A stretch of DNA of 18,003 bases from Hyphomonadaceae bacterium UBA4763 (lineage in GTDB: Bacteria; Pseudomonadota; Alphaproteobacteria; Caulobacterales; Aquidulcibacteraceae). How positions within the stretch are numbered: position 1 is the stretch's first letter; each line of letters opens with the position of its first letter. Made by a program: the position numbers and the translations under genes. Location: the NCBI GenBank assembly GCA_002403455.1, contig DHHV01000030.1, positions 3,626-21,628 on the forward strand. Reading direction: 5' to 3'. The notes under the pieces are model-generated. The model was not told where the DNA came from and made no database searches. It saw only the letters and a list, made by a program, of their open reading frames with translations. Below are positions 1 through 12,032 of the stretch, in pieces.

Positions 1-1476
<1,476 letters not shown>

Positions 1477-1518
1477 GATTTAACGCGCTCCGTTGGTTGG
1501 GGCGGGCATCGCCCAAAG

Positions 1519-1558
1519 AAAAAAAGGCAATGACAGGCGCACGCAGCGCCCGTCATCG
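1519..1558 (-). terminator. Intrinsic-terminator-like hairpin between rpoB and rpoC
   Basis: On the transcribed (minus) strand, 1558 to 1528 folds into a 13-bp stem with two G-U pairs and no mismatch. The arms are 1546-1558 and 1528-1540, around a 5-nt loop at 1541-1545. Two C follow and then seven consecutive U (1525-1519). On the plus strand the two wobbles become A-C and G-T-type mismatches, which suggests the structure belongs to the minus-strand transcript. It sits 15 nt after the rpoB stop and about 43 nt before the rpoC start. It has the form of a Rho-independent terminator. In this place it is more likely a partial attenuator, or a 3'-end or processing structure, because rpoC must still be expressed. 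Confidence 0.7.
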
Positions 1559-1573
1559 TCACGAAAAGAACGA

Positions 1574-5671
<4,098 letters not shown>

Positions 5672-6033
5672 CGGTCACCTCTCTATTGGCTGGCGTCAGA
5701 TCTTTAGCGTCGATCACAACGTCCAAGCGGTGCGGCGTGCGGGGAGGAGCCAGCCTTGGGTCCTTGCGCACGCCGCAAGCCCAAACGCCAGCGACGGCCG
5801 CGCCGCCCCACGCCTGGGTTGCGCGACCGCCTGGAAATGATCAAACGTTGCGAGCAATCTCGCAACGTAAACGTGAACCCACCACGGCCGACGTGGCGGC
5901 GCCGACTTGGCTCGGCCAGACCGCCGGCGCCGCCGCGCGGAAAGCGGCGAAAGAGCGGCGTTTTGATCCGTGACGCTTGCGGGCGTATTGCCCGCTTTGT
6001 CGAGGATCGACGCCCCCTCGCCCGCTCGCCGGC
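5672..6033. other. rplL-rpoB intercistronic spacer, 362 bp, no gene
   Basis: No credible protein gene is seen on either strand. On the rpoB transcript (minus) the spacer carries several inverted repeats. The clearest is the 10-bp perfect stem at 5845-5868 (own entry). A 6-bp stem with 5-nt loop lies at 5979-5995 (GCGGGC/GCCCGC). In E. coli and relatives the same spacer carries a partial terminator and an RNase III site that set rpoBC expression relative to the ribosomal proteins. I infer a comparable role here. The last bases before rpoB contain its ribosome binding site. No convincing promoter was recognised. Confidence 0.6.
5845..5868 (-). promoter_or_regulatory. Perfect 10-bp hairpin in rplL-rpoB spacer (attenuator or processing-site candidate)
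   Basis: The arms 5845-5854 and 5859-5868 are perfectly complementary (ACGTTGCGAG / CTCGCAACGT) around a 4-nt loop. On the rpoB transcript the stem is followed by UUGAUCAUUU, a weak U-rich tail. That makes it a poor classical terminator but a plausible partial attenuator or RNase III-type target. It lies about 175 nt before the rpoB start. Confidence 0.5.
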
Positions 6034-6426
6034 TTACTTGAGTTCGACTTTGGCGCCGGCTTTCTCGAGCGCGGCTTTGATTTTGTTCGCCTCGTCTTTC
6101 GACACGCCCTCTTTCACGGGTTTTGGCGCAGCCTCAACGAGGTCTTTGGCTTCCTTCAGACCAAGGTCAGCGCGCACGGCGCGCACTTCCTTGATGACTT
6201 CGATTTTCTTGTCGCCAGCGGCGACCAACATGACCGTAAACTCGGTCTGTTCTTCGACCGGAGCGGCCGGAGCGGCGGCGCCAGCGCCCGGCATCGGCAT
6301 GGCCATCGCCATGGCCGGCGCAGCGGCCGAAACGCCCCACTTGTCTTCGAGCAATTTGGCGAGGTCCGCCGCTTCCAAAACGGTAAGGGCGGAGAGGTCT
6401 TCAACGAGTTTTTCAAGCTTCGACAT
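6034..6426 (-). CDS. rplL: 50S ribosomal protein L7/L12
   Basis: Stalk protein of the large ribosomal subunit, 130 residues, which recruits translational GTPases. It has the N-terminal dimerisation helices that bind L10 (residues about 1-32), then an Ala/Met/Pro-rich hinge (about 33-60), then the globular C-terminal domain (EFTVMLVAAGDKKIEVIK and LGLKEAKDLVEAAPKPVKEG). The start ATG at 6426 is chosen because it gives the standard MSKLEKLVEDLS beginning and has AAGGA 8 nt upstream. An in-frame extension to 6447 has no such support. It follows rplJ by 46 bp, the normal L10-L12 pairing, and precedes the long leader of rpoB. Confidence 0.98.
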   Translation of the reverse strand: MSKLEKLVEDLSALTVLEAADLAKLLEDKWGVSAAAPAMAMAMPMPGAGAAAPAAPVEEQTEFTVMLVAAGDKKIEVIKEVRAVRADLGLKEAKDLVEAAPKPVKEGVSKDEANKIKAALEKAGAKVELK

Positions 6427-6472
6427 AGAGATAGGTCCTTCAAACAAGAAAGGGAGGGGGAATCAGCGGAAA

Positions 6473-6994
6473 TTAAGCAGCGTCCTGATCTTTGGTCGCA
6501 TAAGCGTTGATAACGCGCGCCAAGCCCGCCCCCGGCTGGGTAAGGACTGAGGCGATTTTCGTCGCCGGCTGCGTGATCATGCCAATCAGGCGCGCGCGCA
6601 TTTCGTCAAGCGAGGGCAGCGTCGACAAGGATTTGATCCCGTCAACATTCAGAAGCGTTTCGCCGAGGATGGCGCCGCGCAGAACGAGCTTGTCGTTCTC
6701 TTTGGCGTAATCCAAAGCAATTTTTGACACCGCCACTGGGTCTTTTGCAAAGATGATGGCGGTTGGTCCTGTAAACAGGGCCGAAGCCGCCTCGCCTGCG
6801 CGTTGATCCAGAGCGATTTTCGCCAAACGGTTCTTGATGACTTTCAGCACGCCGCTCGTTTCACGAAGTTTAGCGCGAAACTTGCTCATTTCCGCAACGG
6901 TCAGCCCTGCGTAATGCGCCAAAATGACGACACCCGCATCGTCGAATACCTCTTTGAGGTCCTCGATGGCTTCAGACTTTTCGGTCCGGTTCAT
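6473..6994 (-). CDS. rplJ: 50S ribosomal protein L10
   Basis: L10 anchors the L7/L12 dimers to the ribosome. The protein has 173 residues, of normal length. Family features are the N-terminal rRNA-binding domain (LTVAEMSKFRAKLRE, KVIKNRLAKIAL) and the C-terminal helix that holds L12 dimers (ASVLTQPGAGLARVINAYA). The start chosen is ATG at 6994, with GGAG 6 nt upstream. The frame also allows a TTG at 7006, which would overlap that ribosome binding site and is rejected. The gene follows a 309-bp leader after rplA. In many bacteria L10 with L12 represses its own mRNA by binding such a leader, so autoregulation is likely but inferred. Confidence 0.98.
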   Translation of the reverse strand: MNRTEKSEAIEDLKEVFDDAGVVILAHYAGLTVAEMSKFRAKLRETSGVLKVIKNRLAKIALDQRAGEAASALFTGPTAIIFAKDPVAVSKIALDYAKENDKLVLRGAILGETLLNVDGIKSLSTLPSLDEMRARLIGMITQPATKIASVLTQPGAGLARVINAYATKDQDAA

Positions 6995-7303
6995 TGCGGT
7001 CTCCAAAACGCCAACGCATGGGCCAATCCCAGCGCCGGAACAAACGCCGCCAGCACAACCGAAGAGGCGGCGAGCCGCCTTTTGCGATTATCCTTGGCTG
7101 CGCCAACCTGCCCCAGGCCGTCGCCATGCGCGCGCGGAGGCCATCCCCGCGAACATTGTCGAAGCGCTGTCTCCTGCGGATGATTAAGCGTGCGAGTTCT
7201 TCTCGCTTGCCCCGCATTCACGGACAGGAAGGCGATCGCCCCGTTGCCGGGACGATCGCCATCAACACGAAACTGCGTTGAGCGCGGGCGTATGCCAAAG
7301 TTT
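6995..7303 (-). promoter_or_regulatory. rplJ leader region, 309 bp, candidate L10-binding leader
   Basis: This is a non-coding stretch between rplA and rplJ. On the transcript it holds three stable hairpins in order: the 13-bp GNRA-capped stem (7231-7260), a 5-bp stem with 5-nt loop at 7192-7206 (GCGAG/CTCGC), and a 7-bp G/C stem at 7065-7080 (AGGCGGC/GCCGCCT). Known rplJ leaders bind L10(L12) through a structured, kink-turn-containing RNA. I cannot confirm the consensus by eye, so the L10-leader label is inferred from position and structure. A promoter may also lie here but none is clear. Confidence 0.45.
7231..7260 (-). promoter_or_regulatory. 13-bp hairpin with GCAA tetraloop in rplJ leader
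   Basis: The arms 7231-7243 and 7248-7260 pair over 13 bp with one G-U pair. On the transcript the loop reads GCAA, a GNRA tetraloop. The outer 8 bp (GGCGATCG/CGATCGCC) are perfect. There is no U-run after it, so it is not a terminator. A GNRA cap suggests an RNA tertiary contact or protein-binding element. Confidence 0.5.
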
Positions 7304-7999
7304 TTAGGCGGTTGCAAGCGCTGATTGCAGGTCAACTTTCACACCCGCCCCCATGGTGGAGGCAAGCGACACTTTTTTCACATATGTGCCCTTTGCGCCG
7401 GCCGGCTTGGCCCGAACAACGGCGTCGATAAAGGCCCGTGCGTTTTCAAGCAAAGCGGTTTCGGTAAAGCTGGCTTTGCCAACGCCGGCATGGACGATCC
7501 CGGCTTTTTCCACCCGGAATTCCACCGCCCCGCCTTTTTGTTCTTTGACGGCTCTGGCGATGTCTGGCGACACCGTTCCGACCTTTGGGTTCGGCATCAG
7601 CCCGCGCGGGCCCAGTACTTTGCCGAGCCGGCCGACCAGCGGCATCATGTCCGGCGTGGCGAGCACCTTGTCAAACGGCATGTCGCCGGCTTGGACGCGC
7701 TCGGCCAAGTCTTCGGCCCCGACCACGTCGGCGCCCGCCGCGCGCGCTTCCTCGGCTTTGGCCCCGCGCGCAAACACCGCCACCCGCACTACCCGGCCGG
7801 TGCCGTTCGGCAGATTGCAGACGCCGCGCACCATCTGGTCGGCATATTTGGGGTCAACACCCAAATTCAGCGCGATTTCAATGGTTTCGTCGAACTTCGC
7901 CGTGGCGTTGGTCTTCACCGTCTTGATGGCGTCCGCCAGACTGACGACAGCCTTCGGATCGAGCTTTGCGCGCAGCGCTTTCAGTCGTTTTCCGGTCAT
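7304..7999 (-). CDS. rplA: 50S ribosomal protein L1
   Basis: L1 of the ribosomal stalk, which helps release deacylated tRNA from the E site. In many bacteria it is also a translational repressor of the rplKA mRNA. It has 231 residues, full length, with the family segments EIALNLGVDPKYADQMVRG near the N-terminus, LGPRGLMPNPKVGTVSPD in the middle and a YVKKVSLASTMGAGVKVD C-terminus. The ATG at 7999 follows the rplK stop by only 4 bp, so the two are translationally coupled. It is followed by the long rplJ leader. Confidence 0.98.
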   Translation of the reverse strand: MTGKRLKALRAKLDPKAVVSLADAIKTVKTNATAKFDETIEIALNLGVDPKYADQMVRGVCNLPNGTGRVVRVAVFARGAKAEEARAAGADVVGAEDLAERVQAGDMPFDKVLATPDMMPLVGRLGKVLGPRGLMPNPKVGTVSPDIARAVKEQKGGAVEFRVEKAGIVHAGVGKASFTETALLENARAFIDAVVRAKPAGAKGTYVKKVSLASTMGAGVKVDLQSALATA

Positions 8000-8003
8000 C
8001 GTC

Positions 8004-8432
8004 TTACTCCACCACCTTCAAGCCCATCGCCCGCGCCGAACCGGCGACCATGCGCATCGCCGCGTCGTCGTCATTGGCGTTCATGTCTTTGCGCTTGGCG
8101 ATACCGATTTCGCGGCATTGCGCCATAGTCACCGAACCGACAGTTTCTTTGCCGGTTTTAGCCGCGCCTTTTTGGATTTTCGCCGCCTTCTTCAGGAAAA
8201 ACGACACCGGCGGCGACTTGATTTCAAAGGTAAAGGATTTGTCCTGAAACCAGGAAATGACCACGGGCAGCGGCGTGCCGGGCTCGACTTGCTGCGTGCG
8301 GGCGTTAAAACCCTTGCAGAATTCCATAATATTGAGGCCGCGTTGACCCAAGGCCGGGCCGACCGGCGGTGCAGGTTTTGCCTGACCCGCTGGTAATTCG
8401 AGCTTGATATAGCCCATCAACTTCTTCGCCAT
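8004..8432 (-). CDS. rplK: 50S ribosomal protein L11
   Basis: L11 at the GTPase-associated centre of the ribosome; in stringent bacteria it mediates RelA activation. The protein has 142 residues. The proline-bearing loop of the N-terminal domain, which is the thiostrepton site, is present (PPVGPALGQRGLNIMEFCK, about residues 22-40). The RNA-binding C-terminal domain follows, with KIQKGAAKTGKETVGSVT. The start ATG at 8432 is chosen over the upstream start at 8483 because it gives the conserved MAKK beginning and follows a purine-rich site (AGGATGGGGAG). It is tightly coupled to rplA. A small hairpin lies 32 nt upstream. Confidence 0.98.
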   Translation of the reverse strand: MAKKLMGYIKLELPAGQAKPAPPVGPALGQRGLNIMEFCKGFNARTQQVEPGTPLPVVISWFQDKSFTFEIKSPPVSFFLKKAAKIQKGAAKTGKETVGSVTMAQCREIGIAKRKDMNANDDDAAMRMVAGSARAMGLKVVE

Positions 8433-8463
8433 AGCTCCCCATCCTTTCGTGATGGCGCTCTTG

Positions 8464-8482
8464 TGGCCCGACCATCGGACCA
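8464..8482 (-). promoter_or_regulatory. Hairpin in the rplK leader (L1 operator candidate)
   Basis: Within the 121-bp nusG-rplK spacer, 8464-8471 pairs with 8475-8482 on the transcript over 8 bp, including one G-U, with a 3-nt loop. It ends about 32 nt before the rplK start. L1 is known to repress rplKA by binding a leader structure in E. coli. This position fits, but I could not match the L1-site consensus. Confidence 0.3.
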
Positions 8483-8553
8483 AAGACGCCTGGGAGACGG
8501 CGGTCGCCGGCCGCGGAATGGACTTTCCCGCGACCTCCCGCCATTCAGTCAGG

Positions 8554-9090
8554 TCAGTCGAGTTTCTGCACCTGGCTAAATTCCAAATCGACCGGGGTTT
8601 CCCGGCCGAAAATCGATACAGTGACTTTCAAACGCTGGCGCGCTTCGTCAACGCCTTGCACGACGCCGTCGAAATTCTCGAACGGACCATCGGCGACTTT
8701 GACTTTCTCGCCAATCTCAAAACGAATGACCGGCGCGGCCGCTGCGGCCTCAACCTCAGTCAAGCCCAGAATATTCTCAACATCTCGATCGGAAACCGGC
8801 ATGGGCACATTGCCGTCGCCAAGGAATCCGGTCACCTTCGGCGTGTTTTTGACAAGGTGATAGGCTTCGTCCGACATCGCCATCTTCACCAGCACATAGC
8901 CGGGAATGTAGCGGCGCTGCACGGTGCGCTTTTTACCCCGATAGGTCTCGCTGACGTCTTGCGTTGGCACGACAACTTGCTCGAAGACATGCGTCAGGCC
9001 CTTTTTCTCGGCCTGCTCTTGAATCGCGCGCGCGACTTTTTTCTCGAAATTCGAGAAAGCATGCACGACATACCATTGCGCCTGCGCCAT
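8554..9090 (-). CDS. nusG: Transcription termination/antitermination factor NusG
   Basis: NusG binds RNA polymerase near the clamp, suppresses pausing and links the polymerase to Rho or to the ribosome. It has 178 residues. The N-terminal NGN domain begins WYVVHAFSNFEKKVARAI and includes GYVLVKM. The C-terminal KOW domain (about residues 125-176) reads FEIGEKVKVADGPFENFDG and then VSIFGRETPVDLEF. The ATG at 9090 follows secE by 14 bp, and AAGGA and GTGGA lie just upstream. The NGN-KOW arrangement and gene order leave no real alternative. Confidence 0.98.
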   Translation of the reverse strand: MAQAQWYVVHAFSNFEKKVARAIQEQAEKKGLTHVFEQVVVPTQDVSETYRGKKRTVQRRYIPGYVLVKMAMSDEAYHLVKNTPKVTGFLGDGNVPMPVSDRDVENILGLTEVEAAAAAPVIRFEIGEKVKVADGPFENFDGVVQGVDEARQRLKVTVSIFGRETPVDLEFSQVQKLD

Positions 9091-9104
9091 ATTCCACGAT
9101 TTCC

Positions 9105-9311
9105 TTAAGACAAACCAAGCGCAAACGTGATCACCATCCGGATCACGAAGTCGACAATACCCAAAAACACCGCTGCAAGACCCGCCATTATCAACACCAT
9201 GATCGAAGCGGTCAGCGTTTCATTGCGCGTTGCCCAAGTCACTTGACGCATTTCGGCGCGAACGCTGCGTAAAAACTGCAGCGGATTGGCCTTTGGTTTG
9301 GTTTCGCTCAT
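9105..9311 (-). CDS. secE: Preprotein translocase subunit SecE
   Basis: SecE is the small essential clamp subunit of the SecYEG channel in the inner membrane. The protein has 68 residues, the short single-span form common outside the enterics. A conserved amphipathic segment (FLRSVRAEMRQVTWATRNET, about residues 13-32) is followed by one hydrophobic transmembrane helix (about 36-62). It sits between tRNA-Trp and nusG as in most bacteria. The ribosome binding site is weak (AGGA about 12 nt upstream of the ATG at 9311). Confidence 0.97.
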   Translation of the reverse strand: MSETKPKANPLQFLRSVRAEMRQVTWATRNETLTASIMVLIMAGLAAVFLGIVDFVIRMVITFALGLS

Positions 9312-9426
9312 CGCCGTGAGAAATCCTACATCATCCGTGATCGGCCAATTTGGCGCGACTTGTCTATTACTTGGCGGCGGCGCCAGCGCTTTACAACGCG
9401 ACTTCGCCGCAAAAGCCGATCCTGAC

Positions 9427-9502
9427 TGGCAGGAGTGGAGGGGCTCGAACCCCCGACCCTCGGTTTTGGAGACCGATGCTCTACCGACTGAGCTACACTC
9501 CT
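9427..9502 (-). tRNA. tRNA-Trp (anticodon CCA), 3' CCA encoded
   Basis: On the minus strand 9502 to 9427 folds as a complete cloverleaf. It has a 7-bp acceptor (AGGAGTG/CACTCCT), D-arm GCTC/GAGC, anticodon stem TCGGT/ACCGA with loop CTCCAAA, and a T-arm with loop TTCGAGC. The anticodon CCA is at plus positions 9467-9469. The discriminator is G (9430) and the terminal CCA is encoded (9427-9429). Its place just before secE is the classic bacterial arrangement. Short open frames reading through it in other frames are artefacts. Confidence 0.98.
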
Positions 9503-9656
9503 AGCGCACCGATCAAAACCACAGCTCGCGCCGACCCGCAAGTGCCGCGCTTTCCTGCTTCCGCCTCGCCGACAACAGGTTTTACCGGCGCTTTGCCGCG
9601 ATAAATGCTGATTTCATGAGGAGGAGCCGAAGAAATAAGTCGAAATGCGCCGCAAT
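9503..9656. other. Spacer between photolyase gene and tRNA-Trp, no gene
   Basis: This 154-bp stretch should hold the promoter for tRNA-Trp and secE-nusG, read on the minus strand. The best I can see is a weak pair, TTGCGG and TTTTGA 17 bp apart, ending about 10 bp before the tRNA, which I do not consider secure. No strong terminator is visible after the photolyase gene, so read-through is possible. There is no tuf gene upstream of the tRNA, unlike the common tuf-trnW-secE order. Confidence 0.4.
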
Positions 9657-11258
9657 TCAAGCGCTTTCTTGGGCTTCCGAGGCGTTGTTTGGCAAAGGCG
9701 CGACAGCGTCAAGAAACGCTTCGGCTTGACGCCGGATCGCGGCGACTTCGGCAGTTGAGAGCCGATCAAGACTTTTCAACGCCAAGCTCATCCGTGGAAT
9801 GCGCGCAAAGCGCGCCTGATGCGTCAACAAAAAGTTCCAATAAATAAAATTGAACGGACAGGCGCCCTCTCCTGCCCGCAAATCGGGGCTATACTTACAG
9901 CTCTGGCAATAATCCGACATTCGATCGATATATTTACCTGACGCTGCATAAGGCTTTGACGCCATGATCCCGCCATCGGCATAGATCGCCATGCCATGCG
10001 TGTTTGGCAACTCGACCCATTCAAAGGCGTCAGCATAGACAATCATATACCATTCATTGATCTCGGCGGGTGAAATCCCGGCCAGCAAAGCGAAATTGCC
10101 CGTTACCATCAAACGTTGAATATGATGCGCGTAAGCATATTGGCGTGTTGTCTCGATGCAATCGGCCATGCAGGTCATGTCTGTTTTGGCTGTCCAATAA
10201 AACTCCGGCAATCGTCGCTGCGCATCCAGCGCGTTAGTTTCTTTGTATTTTGGCATGAAATGCCAATAGAGACCGCGCACATATTCCCGCCAACCTAGAA
10301 TTTGCCGTATGAATCCTTCAACGGCGTTGAGTGGCGCCTTTCCATCGAAATATCGTTGCTGCGCCGCCGCGCAGACCTCCAAGGGCGTCAAAAGACCTAA
10401 ATTGAGACTGGTCGATAGAATCGAATGCCACAAAAACGGCTCGCCCCGGCGCATTCCGTCTTGATAATCACCGAAACAAGGCAGCCGCCAATCCAAGAAA
10501 TGCGTCAATGCATCCTGCGCTTCCGCCTGATCAATGGGAAAGTTCAGCGCATCTAACGCGCCAAAATGCGCAGAAAACGCCTGTTTAACGTCCAAAATCG
10601 CGTCGTTTCGACCGTTATCCGCGCGCGGAAGCCACGCAAAAGGCGCTGGAACCGTCGCCGGAATGGCCTTTCTGTTGTCCGAATCATAGTTCCAGGCGCC
10701 GCCGATGGGCGCCTCGCCATCCATTAACAGGCCGGTATTACGGCGCATTTCGCGGTAAAAATACTCCATTCGGAGCGCTTTTCGCCCCGTCGCCCAGGCC
10801 GAGAACGCGGCGCGAGAGGCGATAAAACGATCATCCTCGCGGATTTCCACCGGCATTTGGAAGCGCGCAGACCAGCTTTGCATGGCTTGATCGAGCCGAT
10901 ATTCCCCGCATTGCAGCGCGATCAGGCGGTCAAAACGGCCCGGATTGGCGCCGATAAGGCGCGCGATTTCCCCTTCAAGGCTGTGCGAATTGGCCGGATC
11001 GTCGATCCGAACATAGCAAACGGAGATGTTTTGGCTGCGCAATTGCGCCGCAAATGCGCGCATGGCGGCGAAAATAAGCGCGATTTTCTGCTTGTGATGA
11101 CGCACATAGGTGGCTTCAGCACGCACTTCAGCCATCAAAACGCAGTCAATATCGCGCCGGATATCGCGCAAATGCGCGCCGTTAAGCGACAATTGATCGC
11201 CCAGAACGAGCCGGATAGCGCCATTTAACGCGCCATTAGGGCCCAAATTGGCGCTCAC
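9657..11258 (-). CDS. Iron-sulfur (6-4) photolyase / CryB-type cryptochrome (FeS-BCP family)
   Basis: Flavoprotein of the bacterial FeS-BCP group (PhrB of Agrobacterium, CryB of Rhodobacter), which repair UV (6-4) photoproducts or act as blue-light sensors. It has 533 residues. The N-terminal antenna domain starts IRLVLGDQLSL. The C-terminal FAD domain holds YAHHIQRLMVTGNF with the paired histidines at 378-379. Four cysteines, C363, C451, C454 and C467, have spacings of 88, 3 and 13, which match the 4Fe-4S ligands recalled for PhrB; all lie around SDYCQSCKY and ACPFNFIYW. The start is GTG at 11258, whose bases overlap the TGA of the DUF6134-like gene (GTGA), so the pair is translationally coupled. 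Repair enzyme versus signalling role cannot be decided from sequence alone. Confidence 0.93.
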   Translation of the reverse strand: MSANLGPNGALNGAIRLVLGDQLSLNGAHLRDIRRDIDCVLMAEVRAEATYVRHHKQKIALIFAAMRAFAAQLRSQNISVCYVRIDDPANSHSLEGEIARLIGANPGRFDRLIALQCGEYRLDQAMQSWSARFQMPVEIREDDRFIASRAAFSAWATGRKALRMEYFYREMRRNTGLLMDGEAPIGGAWNYDSDNRKAIPATVPAPFAWLPRADNGRNDAILDVKQAFSAHFGALDALNFPIDQAEAQDALTHFLDWRLPCFGDYQDGMRRGEPFLWHSILSTSLNLGLLTPLEVCAAAQQRYFDGKAPLNAVEGFIRQILGWREYVRGLYWHFMPKYKETNALDAQRRLPEFYWTAKTDMTCMADCIETTRQYAYAHHIQRLMVTGNFALLAGISPAEINEWYMIVYADAFEWVELPNTHGMAIYADGGIMASKPYAASGKYIDRMSDYCQSCKYSPDLRAGEGACPFNFIYWNFLLTHQARFARIPRMSLALKSLDRLSTAEVAAIRRQAEAFLDAVAPLPNNASEAQESA

Positions 11259-11953
11259 CCGCGGCTTGCAGCCGTGCTCGCGGCGATGCGGTAATCGATG
11301 TCTTGGCCGCGCGCCTGAAAGGCGATGCGCACCACTTGGTCCTGGTCGTCATACCACAGATCGAGCGCCAATTGCGATTGGAGGCGATAGCGGCGCGCTT
11401 TGGTCGGCTTGCCGCCGACATCGATCACTTCGTCGCCAATCAAGCTGACCGCAATCGGCAATATTTCGCCAGTCTCGCTGTTCAGCATGCGGTTTTGGTC
11501 AAGAAGACGCATGTTCCAATAGCTGGATGGAATGACGCTCCCGTCCAGTTCCACATTGCCTTTCGGGCCGATGACGCGCATCGACTGGCCAACCCGGCGC
11601 GCGGTGACTCGCCGATCCTTGCCATCGCGTTTTGTCCAGCAATCAAGTTCTTGCAATTCGCCGCCGCGCCATAATTCCTGGCATCGATGCTGATAATCGA
11701 ACACGGTAATCGGCCCTAGACCAGCGCGAAGGCCGATTTTTACCGCCACGCTTTGCTCTTCGCCACGCTCAGCGATCACGATTTCATGCTGGCCGAAGGG
11801 TTTTCCTTGGCGATACACGTCGAACACAATCTTGCGCGTCTTTGCAGAGCTGACAGGTCTGGAAACGCTTTCCCCCACCGGTTCGGCCGCTATTGCGGAC
11901 GCCATCGGCGCCAAAGCCATTAAAGCTGCGAAGAGGACGCCGGTCATACGCAT
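11255..11953 (-). CDS. Secreted DUF6134-like protein, function unknown
   Basis: Protein of 232 residues starting at ATG 11953. GGAG lies 8 nt upstream of that ATG. An in-frame GTG at 11962 sits directly on the GGAG and is rejected. A clear Sec signal peptide (MRMTGVLFAALMALAPMASA, cleavage probably after the following IAA) predicts periplasmic export. The mature part is beta-rich, with FDVYRQGKPFGQHEIV near its start and SYWNMRLLDQNRMLNSETGE in the middle. It ends on an alternating beta pattern (YRLQSQLALDLWYDDQDQVV). These fit the DUF6134 family as I remember it. No enzyme motif is seen. Its stop overlaps the photolyase start, so a shared regulation is certain in outline, though an exported partner for a cytosolic photolyase is unexpected. 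Confidence 0.8.
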   Translation of the reverse strand: MRMTGVLFAALMALAPMASAIAAEPVGESVSRPVSSAKTRKIVFDVYRQGKPFGQHEIVIAERGEEQSVAVKIGLRAGLGPITVFDYQHRCQELWRGGELQELDCWTKRDGKDRRVTARRVGQSMRVIGPKGNVELDGSVIPSSYWNMRLLDQNRMLNSETGEILPIAVSLIGDEVIDVGGKPTKARRYRLQSQLALDLWYDDQDQVVRIAFQARGQDIDYRIAASTAASRG

Positions 11954-12032
11954 GAGACACACTCCACACGAAGAATATAATAAGCAGTGAACGCCCTATT
12001 GCCTTGATTTACAAGCAAAAGCTAAATCACCG
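11954..12032 (-). promoter_or_regulatory. 79-bp gap upstream of the DUF6134-photolyase pair with inverted repeat
   Basis: This AT-rich gap holds a 7-bp inverted repeat with 11-bp spacer (TGATTTA at 12005-12011, TAAATCA at 12023-12029), which could be a protein-binding site. Nearer the gene it has a TATTAT/TATATT run resembling a -10 element, without a good -35. The downstream pair may therefore have its own promoter or be read from the ChrR-like gene. Neither is proven. Confidence 0.3.

Noticed and set aside
6156..6443. Alternative minus-strand frame inside rplL
   Set aside because: Out-of-frame shadow of rplL rich in Arg, Pro and Ser.
9326..9541. Open frames across the tRNA, including one reading VAQSVEHRSPKPRVGGSSPS
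   Set aside because: This is the well-known spurious translation of a tRNA gene; the cloverleaf is complete.
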